The notes beneath the pieces are model-generated. The model was given only the letters and a program-made list of their open reading frames with translations, was not told the origin of the DNA and searched no databases. The translations under genes were made by a program, and so were the position numbers. A DNA stretch of 64,000 nt from UBA11403 sp963784615 (GTDB taxonomy: Bacteria > Pseudomonadota > Gammaproteobacteria > Legionellales > Legionellaceae): assembly GCA_963784615.1 (NCBI GenBank), contig CAWASG010000003.1, forward strand, positions 102,326 to 166,325. Direction: 5' to 3'. Shown piece by piece: positions 47,269 to 55,418 of this stretch (position 1 is the stretch's first letter; every line of letters starts with the position of its first letter).

Positions 47269-47551
47269 GGATAATCGTCATCGTTGTAGCACAAATTCGC
47301 TCGTCACTGGATTTTGGCCAATAGGCCAACTTGCCTTGAGAGAATCGTTTCGTGCATAGCCAAAAACCCGTGCCGTCGTAAACTAATAGTTTGACGGCTA
47401 TGCCGCTTTTGTTGCGAAAAGCAAACACTGCGCCATCATAGGGAGAACCTATACTTTGGCGACAAAGCCCCACCAATGCATCGATGCCTTTCCTAAAATC
47501 AATTGGCTCAACACTGAGATGCAGGTGATGCTGTGGTGTGATTTGAATCAT
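47207..47551 (-). CDS. tnpB: IS66 TnpB (copy 3)
   Basis: Identical to the protein at 3698-4042; convergent with tnpC. Confidence 0.85.
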   Translation of the reverse strand: MIQITPQHHLHLSVEPIDFRKGIDALVGLCRQSIGSPYDGAVFAFRNKSGIAVKLLVYDGTGFWLCTKRFSQGKLAYWPKSSDERICATTMTIILNQGTPAAMHPSWRSLPSSA

Positions 47552-47919
47552 AACAACGCGCCAATATGAGGCAATATCAGAGGAAGCTCATGTACGCTAA
47601 CACAAAGCGTCATCGCTCGATCCTTGCCTTGTATGGTTAATCGAACCTCGGAACTCTTCAGGAGATTGGTTTTAACCTCATCTCTGGATGCCAAAACAAA
47701 ACCTTTATCAGCAGGAGATTGTACTCGGCTTTCCAAGCGAGGCTTAAACTGACCGGCACTCAGTCGAAGTCGATGACAAATTTTAGAGTGTTTGTGTGCA
47801 GGGTAAAGTTTCAACGCCATGGCCCAGAGAGATTCGGGGATCGGATCCGTGCGACTATTGCGCTGAGCACGCCAGTCACAAAATGCCGCCTCTACTGATT
47901 CTAATGTGATGCTATCCAT
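47548..47919 (-). CDS. tnpA: IS66 TnpA-like (copy 3)
   Basis: Identical to the protein at 3330-3701; 4-base overlap with tnpB. Confidence 0.75.
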   Translation of the reverse strand: MDSITLESVEAAFCDWRAQRNSRTDPIPESLWAMALKLYPAHKHSKICHRLRLSAGQFKPRLESRVQSPADKGFVLASRDEVKTNLLKSSEVRLTIQGKDRAMTLCVSVHELPLILPHIGALL

Positions 47920-47999
47920 CGAGTAAAACTCCTCTGTTAAGAAGAGCCTACTCTACAAAATCATTCTAGGTATGTCACACAGGCTTGCCGAAAGGTCAC

Positions 48000-48541
48000 T
48001 TTTCTTCCATCGTTTCCGTCAAAATATGGGAGCCTAATCGTCTCGCAAGCGTTGCTGGAATTGCCTCCGCAAAAAACAGCCAAACATGCGCGCCCTTACC
48101 GGAACGCGATCGTTCGAGAGCCGCGCTTAGATTCAGACGGCGACAAGTTTTCAAGTATGCAAATGCATCGTCCTGCCACTGTGCTTTATCGAAATCCGCG
48201 ACTAGAAAATAGCAGGTTTCATCTAATAACATCGGATACAAGCCCATTACAAAATCGCGACCAGTTGAATCAATGCCAGACAGATGCCATCCGATGACAT
48301 CATCGGTGATGGGTAAAAAACGACGTTTCAAACAATCCGAACACTTTATTTTAGGCTTTTCACATATACCACGTACCCACTCATTAGCACATGTTGGTAT
48401 ATATCCAGACTTTTTGGTTTTTTGACTTTCAAATCGCTTGGGGTATACATCTTCTCGTCCTCGAAATAATGAGCGAAATAATGCGATTTTCTCGGATGGA
48501 GGGGATCGGTAACTGATTTTCTTGGTGATTAATTGGTACAT
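48000..48541 (-). pseudogene. TOTE-type archaeo-eukaryotic primase, N-terminal part
   Basis: Residues 1-180 of the TOTE primase-helicase. The sequence has the family zinc-binding and basic start (LFRSLFRGREDVYPKRFES; CANEWVRGICEKPKIKCSDC), the primase motif I FLVADFDKAQW near 110 and motif II LERSRSGKGAHVWLFF near 141-156. After ILTETMEE the IS66 element interrupts the gene. Restoring one target copy gives EENPDIGLDS and continues at 45339. The predicted role was primase plus helicase-nuclease action on invading DNA. The 261 bases upstream, to 48802, hold its promoter region but no clear signal. Confidence 0.85.
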
Positions 48542-48802
48542 TGTAAGTGAAATAAAAGCAAAGAGGGGCGTGGTATTTTGTGAATATGTCGAGTTACTGC
48601 GTTATCGGCGGTGAGCATAGTAAAGCCTTTGGCGATTTGATTTGGTTGGACATCCTAAAGATTTAAATTATACCCTCTCTGCTTTGCGCTAACAATGATA
48701 CAATTTTGCTTTAGAGAAAAAGTTAATTGAAACAACGATATAATATGCAACCCCGTATTTCAGATTTGAGTTCATCGTGATTTATTTGTAGTATTGCAAA
48801 AA

Positions 48803-49269
48803 TCAACAGCTGTTTACTTGTTGTTCTAGTTCCATGATTACTTCCAGAATATCTGTAAATTTAGGCACATCTCCAAAAATCATACCAGCCATTGCTTGAT
48901 AATCACGTTTGAGCATTTGACACATCGGTAGGGTGGGGGACAGTGTAAATGAACCTGGGCGTGCATTTTTTAAATTAAGATCTGAACTATTGAAAAAGAG
49001 TTGTGCATGTCGTGCACAGTCAATTGCCAAATCATGATTTTGTCGAGCTTGTTTCCCCACCGTAGATTGCATTAATTGATATAGATCATAATAGTGGCGG
49101 GATACTCTATGACCGTTTTGACGTAATTCCCCACGATTATCATACCAACATCGAATCCCATGTAAAATGATCACCTTATCCCAGAAAGTTCTTGCTGGTT
49201 CAATGGTTAAAATATTTTGTACTAATAAATTATTGTTGGGTAATTTTTCTGTTATGTATGGCTGTATCG
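48803..49269 (-). pseudogene. AbiEii toxin, 3' part
   Basis: The C-terminal ~155 codons of the nucleotidyltransferase whose 5' part is at 52586-53180. The frame continues as QPYITEKLPNNN, then TIEPARTFWDKVIILHG (the conserved R-TFW-K segment of AbiEii/AbiGii toxins) and HYYDLYQLMQST. It ends at 48803 with LEQQVNSC. The ATG at 49174 is internal. The IS21-like element at 49270-52585 separates the halves. Confidence 0.85.
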
Positions 49270-49531
49270 TGTAGACGGGGCTAAGAACCCGCTAATAAAT
49301 GGCGCAGGCAGATAGTATCCCTCAAAAATCCCATCTCATCCGATGAACATCAAAATAGATCAAAGAAAGAACAATTCGATAAATTAATCTAAAATTAAGG
49401 GACTAATGAAACCCGTTTGGTATCGTTAGTGATTTTCCCGTCCCTACGATACCAAACGTCCCCAGTCCCTTGATATAAAGCATATCACGAGATCACATAA
49501 TTTCCAGGTTTCATTAAGCAAAGGATTGCTT

Positions 49532-49966
49532 ATGAAACACACTCCAAGACTATTTCAATGCGCTCTCTGTCATACACAGTCTATAGTCTGCTCTAAGTGC
49601 GATCGTGGGCAAATTTATTGTGGCACCGTTTGCGCGGTCTTTGCGCGAAAAAAATCAATGAAATTAGCCGGGATGCGTTATCAAAGAACCTTCAATGGAA
49701 AACGAAATCATGCTGCACGCCAAGCCCGTTACCGTATGCGCCAGAACGAAATAGTGACGCATCAGGGTTCACCTCCAATGCTCCAACATGCTTCAATGAG
49801 TTCGCTTGAAAATAAGCCTAAAAAGACAGAAAGAGGACACAAAAAATTGGCATTAGCCTGCTGCTTTTGTGAAAAACCTGTATCTGACTGGATCCGTAAT
49901 GATTTTTTGAGACGAAGACGCTCTCACGCATCGCCCGGATCCAAAGCTTCACCTCAAGCACCTTGA
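49532..49966 (+). CDS. zinc-finger accessory protein of IS21-like element
   Basis: About 144 residues from ATG 49532 (AAAGGA 7 bases upstream; an in-frame TTG at 49526 is less likely). CALCHTQSIVCSKCDRGQIY plus CGTVC and a C-terminal CCFCEKPVSD give several Cys pairs, with a basic middle (ARKKSMKLAGMRYQRTFNGK). Homologous to the protein at 1745-2188. Standard IS21 elements carry only istA and istB, so this is an accessory gene, perhaps regulating or binding the element ends. Confidence 0.65.
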   Translation: MKHTPRLFQCALCHTQSIVCSKCDRGQIYCGTVCAVFARKKSMKLAGMRYQRTFNGKRNHAARQARYRMRQNEIVTHQGSPPMLQHASMSSLENKPKKTERGHKKLALACCFCEKPVSDWIRNDFLRRRRSHASPGSKASPQAP

Positions 49967-49991
49967 ACATTAACGAACATAAGGAGGAATC

Positions 49992-51491
49992 ATGGCGATT
50001 TCCCAGGAATTAAGAGCAAATATTTTACGTTATCATCACGTTGAAAAGTGGCGTGTGGGGACGATTGCGTCCCAACTTGGCGTGCATCATTCAACTGTTA
50101 AACGTGTATTATCTCACACGGGGGTTGATAAAAATAAAATCCTCGTTGAACAGTCAATCATTGATCCATTTTTATCCTTTCTCCTCGAACAATTAAAGCG
50201 CTTTCCTAATCTCACTGCGAGTCGCCTGTATGGGATGGCCGTTGAGCGTGGATATCCCGGTGGCCCCGATCACTTTCGTCAACTCATCTCATTCTATAGG
50301 CCAAAGACACCCGCTGAAGCGTTTCTTCGATTAAGAACATTAGCCGGCGAGCAAGCACAAGTCGACTGGGGTCATTTTGGGCACATAACCATTGGCGCGG
50401 CTAAACGACCACTGATGGCATTTGTCATGGTTTTGAGTTACTCGAGAAAAGTTTTCCTGCATTTTTACTTGAACGCTCGAACTGAAAATTTTCTACGTGG
50501 CCATGAACTGGCCTTTAACTACTATTCTGGGATCCCTCGTGTCGCGCTCTACGACAATCTCAAAAGCGCAGTACTTGATAGGAAAGGCGATGCTATTCGA
50601 TTTAACCCTGTGCTATTGGATTTTGCAGCTCATTATCGTTTCGAACCCAGGCCCTGTGCGGTCTATCGAGGAAATGAAAAAGGGAAGGTTGAGAGGTCTA
50701 TTCGTTATATACGGGACAATTTTTTTGCAGGCCGCCAGTATAAAAGTCTTGCCGATCTCAATCAGCAAGCGCTTACCTGGTGTGATAATCAGGCATCGAA
50801 CCGGCCTTGTCCAGAGGATAAAAGCAAAACGGTTCACGAGATTTTCCTGGATGAACAGCCACGCTTGATTCCACTGCCTGATAACCCCTATCCCTGCAAC
50901 GAAGTCGAGACAGTTTCTGTTGGCAAAACGCCCTACGCTAGATTCGACTTGAATGATTATTCAGTGCCTCACACCCATGTCCGGCAAGCACTCACGGTTC
51001 ATGCAACACTCGATTTCGTCAGTATTTTGGATGGCGTCACTGTGATTGCAAAACACGTGCGAAGCTATGATAAAGCGAAACAAATCGAATGCGAGGAGCA
51101 TATTAAAACACTGGCTGAGCGTAAACGAAACGCGCGACAGCATCGGGGACAGGACAGGCTCACGATGACGATTGACTGCGCGCGAGAGTTTCTGAAGATG
51201 GCCGCGGTTCGTGGATATCCATTGACATCAATAACCAACCAGCTGACGTCACTACTGGATGATTATGGTGCCAGTTTATTGGAAAAAGCGATGGCTGAAG
51301 CCCTTGTGAAAGAATCACCACACCCAAATTCCGTTCGAATTATTTTGCAAAAGATACTTGATGAACGTGTCGAGGCACCCTTGGTGACGTTCGCTCTGTC
51401 CAAGGACAAACGTGTCACCGGGATGATTATAAAACCACACTCATTAAACCAGTACAGCGTGCTTGATTCAACCACATCAACAGAGGAGTAA
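49992..51491 (+). CDS. istA: IstA transposase
   Basis: This 499-residue IS21-type transposase has an N-terminal HTH (WRVGTIASQLGVHHSTVKRV) and a catalytic core with Asp in AQVDWGHFG (near 124), Asp in ALYDNLKSAV (near 187) and Glu in NEKGKVERSIRY (near 233). A C-terminal beta-rich and helical tail interacts with IstB in studied members. AAGGAGGAA precedes the ATG. It is followed by istB after 7 bases. Confidence 0.92.
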   Translation: MAISQELRANILRYHHVEKWRVGTIASQLGVHHSTVKRVLSHTGVDKNKILVEQSIIDPFLSFLLEQLKRFPNLTASRLYGMAVERGYPGGPDHFRQLISFYRPKTPAEAFLRLRTLAGEQAQVDWGHFGHITIGAAKRPLMAFVMVLSYSRKVFLHFYLNARTENFLRGHELAFNYYSGIPRVALYDNLKSAVLDRKGDAIRFNPVLLDFAAHYRFEPRPCAVYRGNEKGKVERSIRYIRDNFFAGRQYKSLADLNQQALTWCDNQASNRPCPEDKSKTVHEIFLDEQPRLIPLPDNPYPCNEVETVSVGKTPYARFDLNDYSVPHTHVRQALTVHATLDFVSILDGVTVIAKHVRSYDKAKQIECEEHIKTLAERKRNARQHRGQDRLTMTIDCAREFLKMAAVRGYPLTSITNQLTSLLDDYGASLLEKAMAEALVKESPHPNSVRIILQKILDERVEAPLVTFALSKDKRVTGMIIKPHSLNQYSVLDSTTSTEE

Positions 51492-51498
51492 TCGTATT

Positions 51499-52284
51499 AT
51501 GTTAACCGAATTATTATTAAACCGTGCGACAGCACAAAAGCTTCATGGCGTTATCAGTCACCAGGACAGCATTAATGAAGAAGGCGCTTTCTGGCTTGAG
51601 CGGTTTGTTACCTGGGAAGAACGCCATCGCTCGCAACGCAGCCTTGATGGCCGTCTGCGCAAAGCACGCATTGGTCGTTTCAAACCGATGAGTGAGTTCG
51701 ATTGGAACTGGCCAAAGCAATGTGACCGCACGGTCATTGAGCAATGGATGCTACTGGATTTTATGGCGGGAGCCAGCAACCTGATTCTGTGCGGTCCAAA
51801 CGGGGTTGGCAAAACCATGATTGTCTCAAATATCGCATCTCAAGTTGTGCTTCAAGGGGGTACGGCATTGTTCACAACGGCGGCAGCCATGTTGAATGAG
51901 TTGGCTGAGCTGGATAGTGATAGCGCGTTACGTCGCCGGATAAAATATTACACGCAACCTTCTCTTTTAGTCGTGGACGAGGTTGGGTATCTTTCTTACT
52001 CCAATCGACATGCCGATTTGTTATTCGAGGTCGTTTCCCAACGTTATGAAAAAAAATCAACGTGCATAACGACCAACAAACCCATTGCAGACTGGCGCGA
52101 AACCTTTCCCAACGCAACTTGCGTTGTTTCGATCGTTGATCGGCTGCTTCATCACTCTGAAATTTTAATGATCGAAGGCGACTCGTTTCGGTTGAAGGAG
52201 GCAATGGAAAAAAATAAAGAGCGCAGTACAAAGCGAAAAAATGCCCAAAAAACAGCTACAGATGAGGTAAACAATCATGCGTGA
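51499..52284 (+). CDS. istB: IstB transposition ATPase
   Basis: 261 residues from ATG 51499, preceded by GAGGAG. AAA+ ATPase with Walker A CGPNGVGKTMIVSN near 100 and Walker B LLVVDEVGYLSY near 155, followed by the IstB-type RYEKKSTCITTNKP. IstB remodels target DNA and recruits IstA. The last 8 bases overlap the next small gene. Confidence 0.92.
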   Translation: MLTELLLNRATAQKLHGVISHQDSINEEGAFWLERFVTWEERHRSQRSLDGRLRKARIGRFKPMSEFDWNWPKQCDRTVIEQWMLLDFMAGASNLILCGPNGVGKTMIVSNIASQVVLQGGTALFTTAAAMLNELAELDSDSALRRRIKYYTQPSLLVVDEVGYLSYSNRHADLLFEVVSQRYEKKSTCITTNKPIADWRETFPNATCVVSIVDRLLHHSEILMIEGDSFRLKEAMEKNKERSTKRKNAQKTATDEVNNHA

Positions 52285-52495
52285 CATGATGTTAGAAGCT
52301 CTATTACCGGAGTCAATGTCCGACGAGGCCGCACATGTCTTAGTAAATTTTCTTGGTGACCTTGTTGCCACATTGGAATGCATTTATCTCGCCCAGTTAA
52401 AGCGTCATCATCAAAAGGTCGAAGACGAATTTTATGCTTCAATGGCAGATGTGGTCTGCTGGGGGGAGCCTCCTACAAACGAGAACTCATCTTAG
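52277..52495 (+). CDS. small acidic accessory protein of IS21-like element
   Basis: 72 residues with start overlapping istB (ATGCGTGA). The pattern EALLPESMSDEAAHVLVNF, LE-IYLAQLKRHHQ, SMADV and EPP aligns with the 62-residue protein at 57725-57913 behind the ATPase of a different transposon type (TLTDEAAVNVQDFFYAL, E-YHHQIERYY, TMADI, NPP). It is predicted to be one long helical hairpin. No function is known to me; conserved position suggests a partner of the transposition ATPase. Confidence 0.65.
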   Translation: MRDMMLEALLPESMSDEAAHVLVNFLGDLVATLECIYLAQLKRHHQKVEDEFYASMADVVCWGEPPTNENSS

Positions 52496-52585
52496 AAACA
52501 AACTCGACCAGGGTGGGCATTGTTCGCTAATTTTGGTCGATTTAAGCCTGCGCCATATATCCGCGGTTTTGACCCACCGTTAACA

Positions 52586-53180
52586 GTATCGCAACGAGCT
52601 GATGAGGGTCTAGTCCTGATTTTGCGCCTGCTTCAATTTTTATTGATGGCTTTACATAATCGTCTAGGTCTGTATGCACTGAAGGATAATGTACTAATAA
52701 TGTTTGCTGCTGAATGTCCGAAGAATCAAGCACGATTGATGATTCATCGAATTTGATATTTGCTGAGTGGAATATTTCTTTAATCTGTCTACTTAGCCGA
52801 TTTTTAAACTCGCCTTGGATATATGTTTGACATGCTTGTTTGATGCTTTCCAAGCGTAATCGTTGTTGTTTTCCAGAAAGGTGTTCTAAATCTTCAGCTT
52901 CTATATTTAATCCAAGATCTTCTCGAAAAACCGTAATATCAATGTCTTCAGAAAATCGTGAAATTAATGAGTACGCTATTGAAAGAGAGGTTCCTCCCTT
53001 AAATAGTAGCCTTGGCTCATTTGTCTCTCTGCCATTAAATATTAAATCAAGCATCCAACAAACCCAAAAATCTTTTTCTACATTTTGGATTGAGGTTTGT
53101 AAGCTATTTGCAGTCAACATGAATAACCCGCGTCGATCGCCTGGGCTAGCATTAATAATGTCCAAAAAATTAACGTTCAT
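52586..53180 (-). pseudogene. AbiEii toxin, 5' part
   Basis: The first ~198 codons of an AbiEii/AbiGii-type nucleotidyltransferase: LLFKGGTSLSIAYSLI (nucleotide-binding GGTSL) and FSEDIDITVF (metal-binding D-x-D), then IKIEAGAKSGLDPHQLVAI, where the IS21-like element enters. The 3' part is at 48803-49269. I place the start at ATG 53180, which overlaps the antitoxin stop and has AAGGA 7 bases upstream. The toxin is certainly truncated. Confidence 0.85.
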
Positions 53181-53823
53181 TATTTTGTCCTTCAAAAGAC
53201 AGTAAAAATTCTCTAACCCATTTTTGCAGCCAGATAGGTAAAGTATGCAATCCTTCTTTCAGATCCGCACAGATTTGAGCACCCTGGTTAGATGATTGTA
53301 ATAGTTTGATCAGTTTTTTTTGAACAATACTCGAATTTGTGTTGTTCTTATTTTGTATAATATCTTCTAGCCAATACAGCGACTGAACAATACGCATCCC
53401 TGGTCGACCAGCCCAATATAGTTTACTTGGAGCAGTTAACTTAAATCGGATAACTAGGTTATCAAGTTTAATGGGGCGTATACGCCCATCAGTATGAATG
53501 ATTACTTGTCCGGGGACCGCATTTGTCAATCCGAGCTCGTTGGCACATGTCATCCCGTCAACCAAAAGACGTAATTGATCACGTCGAGAAATTGCGTCGA
53601 TAACTTTACGGTAGTCTGGTGGGTTGGGTTGGCCTGTCAAAGAATTTATTTTGGGTTTATCATAAAGTCCTCTATCAATCCGTCGTAATTCATTTGTTTT
53701 GATGAGGCGTTGTAATATTTTTTTTACAGCTTCATAGTTGCCCAAGTCAAGAAAATCAATTGCAGTCCATACTTGTTCTTCTGTGTTATAAATTCGTTGT
53801 AAAATCGAATCCTTCAGGCTCAT
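53170..53823 (-). CDS. AbiEi-type antitoxin (DUF6088-like)
   Basis: This 217-residue protein has an N-terminal winged-helix (VWTAIDFLDLGNYEAVKKIL) and the family segment RIDRGLYDKPKINSLTG, followed by the DUF6088/AbiEi C-terminal domain (DGMTCANELGLTNAVPGQVI). It would repress its operon and neutralise the partner nucleotidyltransferase, which is here disrupted. It is intact. The inverted repeat at 53846-53879 upstream is its likely operator. Confidence 0.8.
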   Translation of the reverse strand: MSLKDSILQRIYNTEEQVWTAIDFLDLGNYEAVKKILQRLIKTNELRRIDRGLYDKPKINSLTGQPNPPDYRKVIDAISRRDQLRLLVDGMTCANELGLTNAVPGQVIIHTDGRIRPIKLDNLVIRFKLTAPSKLYWAGRPGMRIVQSLYWLEDIIQNKNNTNSSIVQKKLIKLLQSSNQGAQICADLKEGLHTLPIWLQKWVREFLLSFEGQNNER

Positions 53824-53845
53824 TTTAATAATCCATTGCGACAGT

Positions 53846-53879
53846 TTTGTCCCTTAATTGTATACAAGTTAGGGACAAA
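53846..53879 (-). promoter_or_regulatory. inverted-repeat operator of the AbiE operon
   Basis: Arms TTTGTCCCT and AGGGACAAA are perfectly inverted around TAATTGTATACAAGTT, which itself holds the palindrome TTGTATACAA. It lies 23 bases before the antitoxin start, where AbiEi-type autorepression is expected. Confidence 0.6.
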
Positions 53880-54048
53880 TGTGAAATTGATCTGAATTAT
53901 TCACGTTCCTTTTTGTCATATTCTATTGTGCCCGAAACGTGACAAACTGTGGCAGTGCTAGATGTGTTTGTGGCCGTTCTAGGCCGTAGTTCGTCATTTT
54001 GATACATCGCAGGTAATTGATTTTTAATGAATTATATTCTCTACACAC

Positions 54049-54096
54049 TGGCTACGAACCAGGGGGGCGGAGGTTCGAATCCTTCCGGGCGCGCCA
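54049..54096 (+). other. tRNA-Arg(ACG) 3' fragment, island attachment site
   Basis: Second copy of the 48-base fragment (one base different in the variable region: GGGGGGCGG). It is 112 bases after ACGTGACAAACTGT, as at the other two copies. Right boundary of the 19-54 kb island and left boundary of the next. Confidence 0.8.
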
Positions 54097-54437
54097 TTTT
54101 TAAAGGACTTACGTAACATTTCCAAAGAGTTCAAAAAGTGTGTGGCAAATTTGTAACACTTTACCTATGAGAATGTCTTGTTGCACTCAATAAAGTTAAA
54201 ATTTCCTCAAGATTGATCATCATGTTTAGTGTATATAATCTCACAATACTTTATCCCGTTCTTATCTTGTCAATGTTATTTACTTGGTCAAGTCCAAAAT
54301 TTGCTGTAAATTCCCATTTTTTTATCAGACATTTATACTGATTCGTTTCGGTTGTCGTGATCGAGCGAATTGTAGAGTTCTGAATCAAGAGATTAATCAC
54401 TTGAATTTTCAATATCCTTGACATCTTGCACACAGAC

Positions 54438-54579
54438 TTATCCACAGATTTTGTGGATAAAGAGGATGCGGTTAATAAACAACCACACGCGTAAATGTAC
54501 TTATTTTTCAGTTAATTACCTGGGGCCTAAGAGTTCAATATACGGACTGATACAAATCGATACAGATAAATTATCCACA
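54438..54579. other. DnaA-box cluster, origin-like region
   Basis: Three perfect DnaA boxes: TTATCCACA at 54438-54446, its inverse TGTGGATAA at 54452-54460, and TTATCCACA at 54571-54579. The DNA is AT-rich, and GATACAAATC / GATACAGATA near-repeats precede the third box. No initiator gene is adjacent. The rest of the 54097-54616 stretch contains no gene I can support. It could be a replication origin of a formerly circular element. Confidence 0.4.
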
Positions 54580-54758
54580 ATTTAAAATTTACAAATAAAG
54601 TCTAAATGTCGGTCATTCAGCCTGAACACACAATCTGATGGATTTCCCCGTAATTCCAGCCACGTTCATTGATGTACAAATAAAAAACCCCTCATAAAGC
54701 TTGATTAAAACCTCATGAAGGGTACTCTTACGTTCAACGACGAACAAAGAGAGCCTAA

Positions 54759-55328
54759 ATGTACCATGAACTATTAAAAAAGACCAGTTTTCATCCGTTA
54801 TTCGTGCATATCGATGATGAAATGGCTGAGAAAGTTCGAGCTGAAGACTGTCCTTTCTGTAACGGTCCTTTATATCAAGCCGATTACCCTCGTAGTCCCC
54901 TCGGGTTACCTGCATCATGCCGTGAGCATTATGATAGTCGGCGCAGTCTTTGCTGCGGAAACTGCCGAAAGCGTGTGACAACACCATCGGTACGGTTTTT
55001 GGGGCGACATCGTTTTCCGGCTGCGATTATCGTGCTTATCTCCGCCTTCATGTCCAGTGCTTCGAGGCGCCGGTATTACCAAGTAACGCGTTATTTTGGT
55101 ATCAGCATCAGTCTGCGAACCTGGGGGCGTTGGCGTCGTTGGTGGCGAGATTGTTTTATTGGCACTGCTTTTTGGAAACAGGCTAAAGCATTCCTGCCCG
55201 TAAAGGCCATTGTTGGCCCATTTCCTCGACAACTTCTTTTGATTTTTCCAGACAACCTGAGTCAAAAACTGGTAAATGCCTTGCAGTTTTTAGCGCCAAT
55301 GACAGCGGGCGTTTATCGCGCTGTCTAA
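54759..55328 (+). CDS. transposon-encoded zinc-ribbon/HTH protein
   Basis: 189 residues. CPFCNGPLYQADYPRSPLG and SLCCGNCRKRVTTPS give a zinc ribbon, and the region SRRRYYQVTRYFGISISLRT followed by W-RWW could be a DNA-binding HTH. Same position and similar design as the first genes at 33381 and 36516, though sequence similarity is low. The last ~40 residues are less family-like. Confidence 0.55.
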   Translation: MYHELLKKTSFHPLFVHIDDEMAEKVRAEDCPFCNGPLYQADYPRSPLGLPASCREHYDSRRSLCCGNCRKRVTTPSVRFLGRHRFPAAIIVLISAFMSSASRRRYYQVTRYFGISISLRTWGRWRRWWRDCFIGTAFWKQAKAFLPVKAIVGPFPRQLLLIFPDNLSQKLVNALQFLAPMTAGVYRAV

Positions 55329-55418
55329 AGGAGGGAGTTATTCGCGCAGAGTTTGCATCTTTAGATCAAGTTAGACATCCAGTAGACTCATAAACTTCTT
55401 AAACAAGCAGGAGTTTTT

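Larger units (their letters stand above)
45340..47999. mobile_element. IS66-family element, copy 3 (2,660 bp)
   Basis: Flanked by the 8-bp target duplication TTTTCTTC (45332-45339 and 48000-48007). It has the same ends, length, orientation and gene order as copy 2. It splits the TOTE primase-helicase gene between the second and third primase motifs. Confidence 0.95.
49270..52585 (+). mobile_element. IS21-like element with four genes (3,316 bp)
   Basis: The inverted ends TGTAGACGGGGCTAAGAACC (49270) and TGTTAACGGTGGGTCAAAAC (inverse of the right end at 52585) share an inner ATGGCGCAGGC. A 6-bp target duplication GTATCG lies at 49264-49269 and 52586-52591. The gene order is zinc-finger protein, istA, istB, small acidic protein. 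It has inserted into and broken an AbiEii toxin gene. The ~260-base left leader before the first gene holds no coding sequence. Confidence 0.92.

Noticed and set aside
48803..49174. Independent 123-residue hypothetical gene
   Set aside because: The frame is open to 49269 and joins the AbiEii 5' part across the IS21-like element.
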